From Manihot esculenta (Eukaryota; Streptophyta; Magnoliopsida; Malpighiales; Euphorbiaceae), in assembly GCF_001659605.2 (NCBI RefSeq), contig NC_035161.2:29745691-29809690 (forward strand): a stretch of DNA of 64,000 bases. Reading direction: 5' to 3'. Numbering within the stretch: position 1 is the stretch's first letter; each line of letters opens with the position of its first letter. Positions 1-11,799 of this stretch are shown piece after piece. The notes under the pieces were generated by a model that made no database searches, was not told the DNA's origin, and worked only from the letters and a program-made list of their open reading frames with translations. Position numbers and translations under genes: made by a program.

Positions 1-282
1 TTCTACCACAGGGAGTGTATTCATCGGGGTGCTGAGACCCCTCTGTTGCATTATCTGCCCCAACCAGTGGGCGGTGTTCTGTAGTTGGAGGGCCATGGTT
101 TGAAGGTCTTGGTTGGATAAGGTAGCTGTGGGAGCATTTCCTGCCAAGCTTGGCGAGGGATTGAGAGGAATGGGTGTTTGGTTGTTTAGTGTTGTAGGGC
201 TAGAAAAGGAGAACTGCTGCCCCTCTTGGGCAGAGCTCAGGTCATTTGGGATGTTAAAGTTGCTTTCGTTGTGATTGGCCAT
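1..282 (-). CDS. LTR retrotransposon gag, N-terminal 94 codons (runs off window)
   Basis: On the minus strand an ATG at 282-280 opens a frame that stays open to the window edge. The peptide starts MANHNESNFN and is rich in Asn, Ser, Pro and Gln; further on it reads TMALQLQNTAHWLGQIMQQ, which resembles the start of a plant gag polyprotein. It lies about 60 bases downstream of a primer binding site and a short LTR, the normal place for gag. The remaining gag and all of pol lie outside the window, so intactness cannot be judged. Assignment to Ty3/gypsy (Tat-like) is inference from the primer-site style; no diagnostic pol domain is visible. Confidence 0.6.
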   Translation of the reverse strand, partial: MANHNESNFNIPNDLSSAQEGQQFSFSSPTTLNNQTPIPLNPSPSLAGNAPTATLSNQDLQTMALQLQNTAHWLGQIMQQRGLSTPMNTLPVVE

Positions 283-339
283 CGTGGATCTCAGTGGGTT
301 TTGTTAAGAATGGAACTCCGGTGATGAAAAAATCTCCTT

Positions 340-360
340 CGTTCCCCACAGACGGCGCCA
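340..360 (-). other. Primer binding site of the left-edge retrotransposon
   Basis: The minus strand reads TGGCGCCGTCTGTGGGGAA, two bases inside the end of the LTR. TGGCGCCGT is the start of the primer site used by many plant gypsy elements. It differs from the Asp-tRNA-type site in the Athila-like element of this window after the ninth base, so the priming tRNA may differ. Confidence 0.6.
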
Positions 361-362
361 AT

Positions 363-608
363 TGATAATCTGAGATCCAGAGAAATAGGGTTTTACAATG
401 GGTTCTGTAAAATTGGAAAAAGCTTAAAACATAGGGGAGGGCATTTCTCCTTTTATATATTTCCTTTTGTCTGCTAGTGACGTGCTAATAGAACGTATAT
501 CATTGGACCACCTGTTCCTGCTACGCTGATACGGATGTACGAGGGAATCATATGTTTAAACACTCAAGTACAAAGAAACATGTTTTAAACGAGGCTTATC
601 AACTTATC
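363..608 (-). repeat. Short 5' LTR of the left-edge retrotransposon
   Basis: On the plus strand the LTR begins TGATAATCTGAG at 363, next to the primer site. A matching inverted terminal TTATCA occurs at 596-601 and again at 603-608, giving an LTR of about 240-246 bp. A minus-strand TATA box (TATATAAAAGG) lies near 451-461. The inner edge is firm. The outer edge is uncertain because the partner LTR and target duplication are outside the window. Confidence 0.5.
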
Positions 609-2374
609 AACTTTTTAAAGTTATGTCCTTTTTGATATAAATGAGGCTTAAAAATTGAAAAGATAGCGTACCATGGGATCAACCTACGCGTAGCTACACG
701 TTCAACGATCAAAGAAGTGATGGAGAGGGTGAGTAGAGTATTTTTTGGATTTAGTATGAATTCGAATTTAAAAAATTAATATTTTTAACTAATTTACATT
801 ATTATCAAGTTTTATAGTTAAAATATTTATTATTTAAATTTATTTATATAAATAATTAATTTAACATAAAAATATATTTATAATTTTTTTATATATTTTT
901 ATTTATAGAAGTATTCATTCTTTTTTCACAAATCATCTACACAGTAAATGCAAGTAATATATATATATATATATGTAAATTTCTAATGGCCTCTAGTTAG
1001 ATGGGTAATAAAATTAAGAATTTTCTTAAATTAATCTAAAAATTTTAATTGTAATTTAAAGTAAAATAAAATTATAAATAAATTGTGTATATATTTAGCC
1101 CGTTACTACTTAAGACCAAACAAAGAATTAAATGTGAGCATGAGAGGTTGGTAATGGATACAATTACAAAATAATGAAAGGAGATTCTTACTTGGGTGGC
1201 AATTTAAGATACATTTGCAATACTAAAAAAAAAAAAATAGTGGGGTTAAATTTATTCATATTTGATAAAAAAAAATATTTATTTTTTTAAATTTATATTA
1301 TGATATTAAAATTTTAAATAATAAAATTATTTTTTTATATTTATCTCAATTTAAACTATTTATTTCAATCAATTTTAATAAAAATATTTTTAACCCACTT
1401 GTTATTCCAGGTAAAATTATTTTTTAAAAGGTTTATTAGATAAAAAATTAAAACAATTATATTAATTCATATTTATATCTAAAATTTTAAATTTTTTATA
1501 ATAAAACTAAAATTTTTTATTTTATTTTAATTATAATTAAGAGAAATAATTTAAATATAAAAAGTTATTGAAAATTTTTAATATAATCCCTAAAATTTCA
1601 TTTTGATTAATGTAGTCCTTAAATTATTAATTTCATTATTTATTTTTCATTCTTATTAATTTAATAAAAAAAATTAAAATGTAAAAAAAATATAGTATAA
1701 AATATATAATATTTTATTTTATTTAATATTATCAATATAAAATATAATTTTTTTGTAAGATCAATCAATAAATTAATATATATCATAAGTTTAATTATTA
1801 TATATATTGGTGATCAGAAAAAAATATTAAATATTTTAAATAATTTATAAAAAATATAATTAATATATTTAAATTTTTATAAAAATCATAAAAAAATAAC
1901 TAGTAAAATATGTAATATTCTATTTTATTTAATATTATTAATATAAAATATAATTTTTTATATACTAAAAATATATTAAACTATTAGTAAATATAAATTT
2001 TCAGTGAAATATTTTAATATATAATATTATATGTAATATTTTATATAATAAAAATTATTTGTGATAAATATTTATTTAATATTACATATGATAAATTAAT
2101 AAATTTACTTTTAATATAAAAATTAAATTAAAATACTATATATTTATTAATATAAAACTTTAGAATTATATTATAATTTGTTATTAATTTTTTAAATTTA
2201 ATTTAATTTTTTAATTATAATTTTGAATATAAATATGAATTAATGTAAATATTTATATTTTTTTATTCAATAAATTTTTTAGAAATAATACTATCATGTG
2301 AATTATAAATTTTTTAATTAAAATTAATTAAGACAAATGGCTAATCTAATTTAAAATTCCAAAAAAATTAAAGT

Positions 2375-2960
2375 AGTGTTTGGTTTACTACTCACTTTCA
2401 ACTGATAGTTGATTGGCTTTTAAACGGTTAATTAGCTGATTGATTTTTAAACAGTTAATAGTATTCTATAACCTTCTTAAGAAAGTAGTTAATAGTTTAT
2501 TAACTGTTTTTTAATCAATTTTAATTTTAGATTTTTTTTCTTTTCAATCGAGTTGATAACTGACGGGATTTTATCTTTTATTTATACTAATATCATTTTT
2601 TTTATATTTATTAATTATAATATTTCATATTAGTATAAATTTTAATATATATTAATAAATTATTTAAACTTATAAAATAAATATAAATATTATAAAATTA
2701 ATTATAATATTTATATTTTTATAAAAATGCATATATACATAAAAGTAAAATTTATTTGATTAATAATCATATTTTTAATTTATATATAATTAATTATTAA
2801 TTTATGTATATTTTAATAATAAATAAATTATATAATATATATTTTTATTTGCCGTTTTAACATCAATAGATGAAAATAATTTAATAAGAGCTTTGAATAT
2901 TTTAGTTACTATCAACTATTCACTTTTAATTATTAACTAATTAAAACTATTAGCCATATA
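2375..2960. mobile_element. Possible hAT-type MITE
   Basis: The left end reads AGTGTTTGGTTTACTACTC followed by TTCAACTGATAGTTGATTGG. The right side contains AGTTACTATCAACTATTCAC followed by several TTAACTAATTAA-type words. GTTTGGT plus 'tgatagttgat' arrays facing their complements are typical of plant hAT MITEs. The terminal repeats are imperfect and I could not define a target duplication, so this is tentative. Confidence 0.3.
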
Positions 2961-3469
2961 TACTCTTGGAATCGATTAGAAGTCAATCAAATTTTAATAA
3001 ATTCAAAACTCAATTAGAAAAATAAATTTTAAATTTTAAATTTTATTTATAAATTTAAACTCCACTAAAACTTTATTTTTTCCAAAGCATTCTCTCAAAT
3101 TTTATTTATAAAATAAATATTAAATTTAAATTCGGTTCGACATCAATTCATAATAACCTCATTTATCACACTAATAAATCAACTCAAATTTCATTTAAAA
3201 AATTTAAATTTGAGATCAATTATATTATTGACAAATTTATATAATTTAAATTAAAAATAAAATTTAAATTATAAGATAAATTTTCTTATTTAATTTAAAT
3301 TTCTCAAATTTAAAATTTAAAAAAATTTAAATTAAAAATAAAATTTAAATTATAAGATAAATTTTTTTATTTAATTTAAATCTCTCAAATTTAAAATTAA
3401 AAAAAATGTAGAAGAGTTAGGTAAGTCATAGTCCTCCTTATTCTTTCAAACTTTTTATATGAGATTGGT

Positions 3470-3700
3470 GTTGGCGAGCAAGCCTACTCAGGAGTTTGTT
3501 CCCGGACTTGCTCACGAGCTTATTTGCGGACTTATTCGTGAATCTGCTCATGAATTTATTCTCGAGCTCGCGAGTTTATTTATAAACTTAAAAACGAGTC
3601 GAATTTGCGAGTCTAAACGATGACTCGTTTATTAAATGAGTTTAAAAAGTGAATTCAAACTCGAGTCATTTAAAAAATGAGTCGAATCTGATTAAAACTT
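3470..3700. repeat. Degenerate short-period GAG(C/T)T repeat block
   Basis: A relatively GC-richer island in AT-rich DNA. It repeats variants of 'gagcttatttgcggacttattcgt' with a loose period near 24 bp and many GAGCTCG, CGAGTT and CGAGTC words in both orientations. It has no coding potential. It resembles repeats often found inside plant transposons, but no family can be named. Confidence 0.4.
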
Positions 3701-4050
3701 TTATCGAATAGAGTATTAAATAACTCACGAATAATTTAATTTATTTAAACCATCAATTATTTTTATTTTTTTTAAAATGCCCCAATAGTTATATTTACCG
3801 GTTAAACAAAATAGATCTTGAGATTAAACTATTAATGGGCAACTAGTAGAAAAAATTGGAAACAAGAGTGATTTATATTAAAATCATATAAAACTAATAG
3901 AATTACATAAATACCCCTAATTTTTTAAAATAAAAATCAGGGGGCCAGCTGATCCAGCCCCGTGTTGTTTGGCTGTTTTAAGTTGGCTCTTTTTGTTCTT
4001 GACGGCTGGTTTTCTTTCTAATTTCTTGTTGCTGTTAAGGAGCATAAACG

Positions 4051-7000
4051 ATGATGTCTCTTAACTGGGGCTCTCCGTCGACAGTTATGGGAGTAGTATT
4101 GCAACTCAAAATGAATTCAAATCGTCTCAAGGTTTTGGCAGCTGGTAGCAATGGTGAGTTTCCGCCATTTCTTCCCAAACAGGTAGAGAAAATCAAGGAT
4201 CCTTTCGCCAGATCTTTGGCTAAGAGAATACAGAGGCTCCCAGTTCAGGTCATTTCCACATTTCATCTTCTCTATTTTCTTCTTTCTTCCCTTCTGCCAT
4301 CTTCATTTTGTCTTCCTCCCCTTTAATTTCTTCCTAATTAGTAATTAATTATTTGTTTTTCTCCTTGCTTAAACAACTTTGTTTATAGCATTATATCATT
4401 TTCTTTACTGCATTTGGACTCTTTTCATATGCTCTTCTTTACTAAGTTTGCCTGATTAGGAATGATCTGTCTTTTTATGGCAAAGAACACTTTTCAATTT
4501 CTTAATAATGGGTTTGTGTGCATCTAATTTAATAATTGGTAAATTAAATATTTATATTAAAATTTAAATAAACTTAATTAAAATGCATATAATACATAAA
4601 TTTCCTCACTAAGAGCTAACTATTTTCCAAAAAAGTATCTCTTGCCCAAAAAATAATAATTTTTTTTTCAAAATCAAAAAATAATTTATGCTTATGAGAA
4701 GAGAGAGCATATATTTATTCAATTTTAGTGGATTGATTGAATTTCGATTAAAGCCTGCGGATCTAAACTACTAAATCTATAGGGATGAGGATACATATTT
4801 ATAAAATTGTCAATAGAATTATCATATTTATCCATATATCTAAAATTAAAGCAGTAATATTAATTTAAAAAAAAAAATTGCAATTTAATACTATTTTTAA
4901 TTTTAGAGTTATATATATATTTTTTGGCATATATTTATATTTATATATATATATATATATATAAATTTTTTAAGTGATAGCGATTAAAGGCATCTCTCGC
5001 ATGAAACCACGTGTACAAAAACCATATCAAATTATTACACGTTTATTATGTCTCATAAAACAATGTATGATGTGATATACAGAGGAAACGAAAAATCTCT
5101 TTTTTATTTTGAATTATCCCATATTTGAGTTTGTACTTTTGTTGCAATAGTAAGAAATTAAAATATTAATTGTTTGGAACGGAAAATAATAATTGCCTTT
5201 TTCTTAAACTTATAGTCACGTGTTGTTAAAAAAAAATATCATGTGGATTATGTTAATTATATAGTATTATTCTGAGATGAGTGTGAAATGCTTCCTGAAA
5301 TTGCAGATGGATTTTCCAGATAAATGTATTATGAGTAGCTGTATTAAACCAGTGATACAGAGTAAAAACAGTCCACTGGTTCTCCTCCATTGCTTTGACA
5401 GGTATGCCATATTATTTTAAAACTTGTTTGTTTCTTGAAAAATACATTTTAGAAAAATATTTTTTATTATCCCGGAATTTTATTAATATATTTTATTTTT
5501 TGAATTAAAATTTAATAATAAAAAATAAATTACTGTGGAAAAAATATTTTACAAATACAAGTAAATCAAATCTCTCTTCCAGCGTAAAGAAAAGATGATT
5601 AATTAATTAATTACTAGCCCATAATCAGAAATTAAGTTATATCAAGCTCAACCGGGTTTAGGTTTACCATGTTTTGTTATTTTCAGCTCTTGTTTAGAAT
5701 GGAGATGCTCATACCCTTTGCTTGAGGAGGCTGGTTTGGAGGCCTGGGCAGTTGATATTCTTGGATGGGGCTTTTCTGATTTAGGTTACAACTCCTTTTA
5801 TGTTATTTATGTTTTTACTCTAACCCTGAATTTCTATATTCGTTGTCCCTCTACTAAGCAACATCTGTTTAAATATGAACACCATTGTTTGTTGCTTGTA
5901 GTAGAAAATCGTCCACCATGCGATGTTGCATCTAAGCGTTATCACCTCTATCAGGTAAATTCACTTGTTCTTGAATTTCTTTCAGAATTTTGCAATGTTG
6001 TATCAAGCCTTGATGCCCTTCTTAGCTACTTGCTGAAACAATTGATTTAATTCTTGAAATATTATAGTTTTGGAAGTCCTACATCAAAAGGCCAATGATA
6101 TTAGTCGGACCAAGTCTTGGCGCCTCTGTTGCAATTGATTTTAGTGTCAATTATCCAGAAGCTGTAAGTTCAATTTTTCTACCCCATGTAATTTTTTTCT
6201 TTTGCTCTGTTTTTGTTTAAATGTTGCTGCTTAACCGATGACTCTCAGCTTATTAAATAGACATTTTTAATTTGTATTTTACAGGTCGAAAAGCTGGTTC
6301 TCATCAATCCAAATGCGTACGCTGAAGGAACAAGACATCTAGCAAAGTTACCAAAAACAATAGCCTATGCAGGGGTATGTCTCCAAGCACTAAAACATTT
6401 ATTTTTCATTGTGACTGCATTTTGCAGTAGCTGAGCCAGAGGGAGCTTCTGACCTTGATTACTTCTTGGATCAGGTTTCTTTGTTGAAAAGCATTCCACT
6501 TCGCCTTTACGCAAATGCCATGGCTTTCAATGGCATTTCATTCTTTACAATCTTAGATTGGACTAATGTAAGGTTTCATTTTTATGGTTGATGAGAATTC
6601 GCATTTTGGTCATCAGATACTGAGTTGTGAATGCAGGTTGGGAGATTACACTGTATGCTGCCATGGTGGGAGGATTCAACTGTTAGTTTTATGTCTAGTG
6701 GAGGATATAATGTTATATCCCAAATAAAACAGGTACTATAGAATACCATTTCTGTGGAGGATTTATTGTGCTTAAACGCGTAGAGAAATGGGTACACAGA
6801 GCATCTGCACTTGATAATGTTAACATTTCAAAAAGAAAAGAGAGAGAGAGAGAGAGAGAGTAATCAAATGCACAAAGAGGCCGAAGTTATATTTGATGGG
6901 TTATGTTATTTTGGCTATCTGAACATTTGATGGGTTACGTTTGGGATTGACATTTGATTTTGCTGTCATTGCAGGTAAAGCATAGAACTCTTATCATATG

Positions 7001-7427
7001 TGGTGAAAATGATCAGATAGTCAGCTACAAGCTTGTAGTGGTAAGTTCCTAACATGAAAGAATCAGAAAATAATATTTGAAAAACTTATCAACATCCAAT
7101 GCATGGTGAATTCAAGATATAAATAAGTGATGGAACTCCCACAAAAATTAAATGTAACTCACCTATTAGTATCTTGGATTTACTGTGAATTAGGTCTAGA
7201 TAAGAACTGTGCTTTTAGTAAATATATTGTGATTATTAGTTAGCTACAATTTTACAAAAAATGTGTTGCAGAAGTTACATTCTGAACTAGCGAATGCAAT
7301 AATGCGACAAGTAGCAGACTCAGGTCATCTTCCTCATGTCGACAAGCCCACTTGTGTTGCAAAATTAATTGCAAGTTTTGCTCTTTGTGACGAACCATTT
7401 AGAAGCCAATTATTGATCACTAAATAA
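4051..7427 (+). CDS. Alpha/beta-hydrolase superfamily protein, ten exons
   Basis: Coding exons: 4051-4248, 5307-5401, 5687-5784, 5905-5954, 6068-6163, 6285-6374, 6475-6567, 6637-6732, 6975-7040 and 7272-7427. All introns are GT-AG, phases agree, and the product is 345 aa. The spliced protein has the alpha/beta-hydrolase order: an oxyanion-region strand VLLHCFD, then WAVDILGWGFSDL, the nucleophile elbow GPSLGAS (Ser catalytic), an acid in CGENDQIV, and the catalytic His in DSGHLPHVDKP. It resembles a conserved, probably plastid-associated plant hydrolase family (Arabidopsis At1g52510-like, from memory). The substrate is unknown. The usual HG of the oxyanion strand is HC here. The start at 4051 is the first ATG; a second Met follows it directly. 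A donor at 5785 with acceptor AG at 5903-5904 gives the best family match. The cDNA-level model is inferred. Confidence 0.85.
6837..6862. repeat. (GA)n microsatellite
   Basis: About eleven GA units inside intron 8 of the hydrolase gene. Confidence 0.8.
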
Positions 7428-8414
7428 AATATTACATATTGTAGTAGAATATGCCAATTGAGTTCATTTTGGCTCATAAAAATATTATAAATTGTAATAT
7501 TATATGCCATTGAGTTCATTTTGACTCAATGCTATTATATGCATAAAGTTCAACCCCATTCCATCGCAACATCGCATTGGCTTTTTATAGATGTTTGACT
7601 GTTAAAAGCAGAATGGTATTTTTGCTGATCCAATTACCTCTGCGCCATCAGAGATGGTAAGTTTCCATTATACTGATTGGAGGTTCTTCTCCACCTGAAA
7701 TCATTGGGTTTCATTGTGATGTTGCATTAAGAGATCAATTTTCTTTGCTACTATTACTGTTAATCGTACAGGATTCATTTTTATATTCATTTTATAAATA
7801 TATTTTGAAATATGTAATTAGTTAAATTTTAAGTAATAGTTATTTAATCTATAAAATTTACCATTATTGATATTTTTATTTATTTATTTATTTTTAAAAT
7901 AAGATAATATACTTCTCTTTTTCTCTCTAAATATTAATCGTTAACTAGATTGAGGCATAGAAGTGTTTAACAAAATTAAAATTAAAAATATTTTAATGAA
8001 TTTCGTTAAAAATAAAAATTAGTGAGTAATTAGGGAAAGTTCTAAATTCACATTAATATTTATCATTATAAGTTGTTCAAAGTCGATCTAACCAATTCAT
8101 CATAAAATATCATCATAAAATTAAAAAAAAATATGGGGCAAAAATAGATTTTTATTAATATTAAAAATTTAAAACAAAAACAGCAAAAGGAAAAAAAATT
8201 GTAGTTTTCTTACATTTAATTTATATTAAAAGAAAATTGTTAAATTACATCTTAGTCCTCACACATTGTCTGCAATTACAAACACTTCCTTAAAACCCTA
8301 CTCGACTCTGCTTTTCGTTCTCTTCTATACTCACTAAACCCTAGCATACTTTCCCTACTCCTCTTTTTCTGTTTCTGCTCGTGCCATTTTGTAGTGAATT
8401 TGTAATTGTAGAAA
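7428..8414. other. Hydrolase 3' flank and intergenic DNA, ending in a retained 5' leader
   Basis: AT-rich sequence after the hydrolase stop codon. The last 150 bases (about 8260-8414) are pyrimidine-rich with 'aaaccctac' and 'taaaccctagc' words typical of promoters or leaders of plant ribosome-biogenesis genes. They lead directly into the WDR12 fragment, suggesting that promoter and 5' UTR were copied with it. No other feature seen. Confidence 0.5.
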
Positions 8415-8839
8415 ATGGAAGGGGATGAGATTCAAGCGCGAGTTGCAAAACTGAAGCCTCCATTCAAAGCCCCAGCCACTGCCATTACTATTTCGGCCTC
8501 TCCACCATTGTTAATAGTCTCCTCAAAGCAGGTACTGCAAGATAAAATTTTAAGTAAAAGGAAACTTTGGGGAAAAAAAAGGATCTCTTTAGTTTTGAGA
8601 AAGAAAAATCATTTTGGATTTCCCTTTATTTTATGCCATTTCTTTGCTTTTAGCTGAGTTTTAGTTTTTCTTTTCAATTTCAATATGTTTTTCACTTTCC
8701 TCTGAGTTGGTGTTAAGTTTGAGAGGTGATTTTGGCCAGGAATCCTGATTGGGAGAGTCAGCCATTTGATTTTCTTATTGATGGAGAACTTGTTCGTATG
8801 TCAATTGAGCATTTTCTTCTTGCCAAGGGAATTTCTCCG
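8415..8839 (+). pseudogene. WDR12/YTM1 homologue, N-terminal fragment
   Basis: Exon 1 (8415-8531) starts MEGDEIQARVAKLKPPFKAP, the N-terminus expected of plant WDR12 (YTM1), a WD40 protein of the PeBoW complex in 60S ribosome maturation. Near 8495 the frame shifts: the expected continuation (LSTIVNSLLKA) is present in another frame, so bases have been lost. Exon 2 (8740-8839) gives GNPDWESQPFDFLIDGELV and SIEHFLLAKGIS, the NLE domain, and is followed by a GT donor. The introns and 5' leader are retained, so this is a genomic duplicate, not a retrocopy. No WD40 repeats follow; the sequence after 8840 is unrelated. It is a broken fragment comprising only part of the NLE domain. Identification is from memory of the family. 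Confidence 0.75.
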
Positions 8840-9144
8840 GTAATTAACTTGGGCCTCTTTTAATAGGCAACAACAGATTTCTTGCAATAATGTCTGGCTT
8901 GAAACAAAAGAGACATGTTGAGCTGCGATGGAATGCTAAATGATCCCTGATATATAGTCGACTCTCCCTTCCGCCCTTTATGCCAGGTAGAGGTTCATAT
9001 TCTTTCGGGTATGGAAATCTGCTGGGCTGTATAGACATGTCCTAGAGGAACACAGTGGCGCAATTACTTCTTTTAGTATCATTAGTGCAGGAGGTATAAA
9101 CTAGAAACTACTTATTCTTGCAGAAGGTGGCTTTATTAGCAGTT

Positions 9145-9335
9145 TTACCCATGTTATCAAGACCGGACGGACTGGACTGGCCAGTTAGACGAATTTAACT
9201 GGGAACCTGAGCCTGGTCTGGTTTGGTTCTGCCTCAAAACCTGTTTTGCAAAAATTCCGATGGAACCTTTGTGAACCGGTTAGGTCACCAGTAAGCCGGA
9301 AGCCTGGCTGGATTTTGAACGGTTTCCAACTAGCA
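9145..9335. repeat. Dispersed-type repeat with CCGG/ACTGG words
   Basis: Starts TGTTATCAAGACCGGACGG and carries ACTGGACTGGCCAG, GAACCGGTTAGG and AAGCCGGAAGCC. This style of repeat (a short non-coding element with 'accggttcaa' words) is frequent in plant genomes. No terminal repeats or target duplication were defined. Confidence 0.35.
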
Positions 9336-9340
9336 ACTCA

Positions 9341-9439
9341 ATAATAATAATAATAATAATAAAGTGGTGGGGGCACGAAGTTGGGATCAAACTTGGAACA
9401 AAGTGAAGGTTTGAGAGCCAGCTTACCTTTTGAACTTTT

Positions 9440-9498
<59 letters not shown>

Positions 9499-9499
9499 C
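9341..9499. repeat. Two (AAT)n microsatellite tracts
   Basis: One AAT tract at about 9341-9362 and a longer one of about 18 units at 9445-9499, separated by about 80 bp of non-repeat sequence. Confidence 0.85.
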
Positions 9500-10442
9500 T
9501 ACCTTTTTATGTGATCACTCGTGACTATGAACTTTTCATAATGATATATTTGCCGAAACTCTAAAATTTTTATGTAAACACTCTTTAACTTCGGCTTCTA
9601 TCTCTTTCGCTTAATAAGATTCCTGAAAACACCTTCTTACTTAATCTTCTTTATTATTTTTTTTTAAATAGAAAAAAATGATGTCTGGTCTTCTAATTTC
9701 ATAGCAGGGAAATCTCAACGGAAGGCCAGGTCCGGGATACTCCCAACTACCACCTCCAGCGGCTCCGGGGGAGGAAGCCGTCTTGGCGAGAGCAAGATAA
9801 TATAGGAGGGAGAGGAGAAAAAGAGCCATGGCTGCCAGACTTTAGCTCTGTTAAGGGCCAAGGGAATCACAACTTTCCCAATTCTAGGAAATTTTATTTG
9901 GGAATTTTGAGTCTAAGACAATTAAATTGTAGAAAATTTAATGCAAGGTAGAGTAAATACTCACTAAAAATTGTATTTTAATATTTTTGTCAATTAGATA
10001 CATCAATTTTAATTGTAATATAATAAATACTTAAATTCTAAAAAAATTTAAATGATTAAAGAGATTATTTGATTTTTTTAAAAAAATTTAAAAGAGCTAT
10101 TAATCTATTTTAATAATTAAAGAATATTTTTTTTTCACATGAATATTATAGGATCATTACAGAATCCTCACTTTGCTATATAGTATTAGTAAGGTATAAA
10201 TATGGTTAGACTTAATTTAGTGATTCGCACTCTTAATTTCTTACTAAAAATATATATATTCGAAAAAAAAATTAAATATATATATATAATAAAATATATA
10301 TTTATAAAATTGCCAAATTTGCCCCTCTACAAAATTACAACATCACCTGTAGGCCTACGGCCACAAGTAAAACCGTCTCCTTCCGTCACTTACCAGTCAC
10401 CACCATCGCTTGTAGCGTCAAAATCCCCCACGACATTCAACA

Positions 10443-11799
10443 ATGCTCGACCGATTTCCCCCGGAAATACAAACTGATATACTTAGCCGACTTTCCGTCG
10501 ATGATCTCCTACGTTTCCGGTGCATATCCAAGTCATGGTGTGCCCAAATCGACGACGCTGTTTTCATCAAAGCCCATTTGAAAAAATTCTTCAACACTTG
10601 CTCTAGTCTCTATCTCCTTTTCGCCGACTCCCATCCCAACTCCCTCTACTTTGCAAGCTTTGAGTCACTCGGCAACGCCGTTGAACTCGATAACCCTTTG
10701 AAGGGTCCCTCTGATGCCCATCATAATATCAAGATGGTGGGTTCTTGTAACGGGCTGATATGCTATGGCAATGCTGCTGGAACCATTGCTTTGCTGAACC
10801 CATTAACCACTAAGCATCACATTCTACCCTTTTTGCCCCTTGATTTCCATCTCGAGGGAAAATCTACATGGGGTGCTTGGGCTTTTGGATTTGGGTATGA
10901 TCCCATTAGTGATGATTATAAAGTGGTGAGGCTTGGGCAGTATCTTTGCTTGTTTGATCAGTTCTTCGACACAGAAACTATGGTTTGCAGTCTTAAAGCA
11001 AACACATGGAGGAGGATTCCAGGTATGTCTTATGTGCTTGGATTTGATCAGAAGATGGGTGTGCTTGTAGGTGATTCTCTGCATTGGCTAGTGGGTCGAC
11101 ATCGAATCGTGCTCAACCCCAACCTGATTGTTGGTTTTAATCTTGAGGTTGAAGAATTTAGGGAAGTGCCAGCGCCTGAGCTTATTGGTGAAAATCTTTC
11201 TATCAATTTGGGGGTCGTAGGAGACTGGCTGTCGCTGACTGCAAATTATGAGCGCATGCGCCTTGATGTTTGGGTGATGAAAGAATATGGAGAGGAAGAA
11301 TCTTGGAGTAGACTCATTGTGATCAAACCAAACGAATTGGCACCTCTAAAATGTATGAGAACCTTAGCTTTCTCAAAGAAAGGTGATGAACTTCTACTTC
11401 GTCTGGTGGATGGAAGCCTTGTTTGGTATAACCTGAAAGAAAAGAGCGTCAAGAGTGTGGAGATACCTATTGCCGTGACTCCTTTTGTAGTGGAGGCTTT
11501 TCGTGGAAGCCTTGTTTCTCCCTGTCTCAACAAAGAAGAAACTGATGCAAAGAAAGTCCGACCACAGAAGGGAAAGAATAATAGGAAGAGGTATCTACTT
11601 TGTAAATTTTGTAAGTTCACTCAATTTGGCATGATTTGCTTATATTGATTGTATTAAGTAAGAGCTGGCAATGTTAAGTAAGAGCTTTAGTGTTAATGCC
11701 ACGATATTTTTATTGCCCATTGTTTATCTTGGTGCTTATGATTTTCCCTTGTTTCTCAGGGACGAATTCCTGTCAAAGGGGTTTAAGTTGGTTTTGTAG
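10443..11799 (+). CDS. F-box protein with FBA_1 domain, two exons
   Basis: Exon 1 is 10443-11590 and exon 2 is 11760-11799, giving 395 aa. Residues 5-46 form the F-box (FPPEIQTDILSRLSVDDLL...), which binds Skp1 in SCF ubiquitin ligases. From about residue 98 the FBA type-1 associated domain follows: GSCNGLICYG, LLNPLTTKHHILP, FGFGYDPISDDYKVVRL and TWRRIPG. That domain selects substrates. The architecture is that of the CPR1/CPR30-like plant family; the target is unknown. Reading through the donor at 11591 gives a 401-aa form ending FGMICLY. Splicing to the AG at 11758-11759 instead gives a tail RDEFLSKGFKLVL, which fits the usual family end, so I prefer the two-exon model. A basic patch KKVRPQKGKNNRKR precedes it. 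The start is the first ATG aligned with the F-box. Confidence 0.88.

Larger units (their letters stand above)
609..4050. other. AT-rich intergenic region
   Basis: About 3.4 kb of very AT-rich sequence with no convincing gene. It holds a short (AT)n run at 957-974, a possible MITE (about 2375-2960) and a block of degenerate short repeats (about 3470-3700). Near 3230-3400 two segments built on AAATTTAAATTATAAGAT repeat each other at roughly 90-100 bp spacing. The last 100 bases upstream of 4051 would contain the 5' UTR of the hydrolase gene. Confidence 0.6.
8840..10442. other. Intergenic DNA with repeats and F-box upstream region
   Basis: Contains a repeat with many CCGG and GACTGG words (about 9145-9330) and two AAT microsatellites. 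A short GC-rich stretch at about 9715-9790 could encode a Gly/Pro-rich peptide in one plus frame, but has no recognisable gene context. The final 150 bases before 10443 are GC-richer and probably the F-box 5' UTR. Confidence 0.5.

Noticed and set aside
9641..9829. 62-aa minus frame and a Gly/Pro-rich plus frame near 9.7 kb
   Set aside because: Short, no splice-consistent neighbours, no family recognised.
10202..10477. 91-aa frame overlapping the F-box start
   Set aside because: Covers AT-rich upstream sequence and is in a different frame from the F-box gene; no domain.
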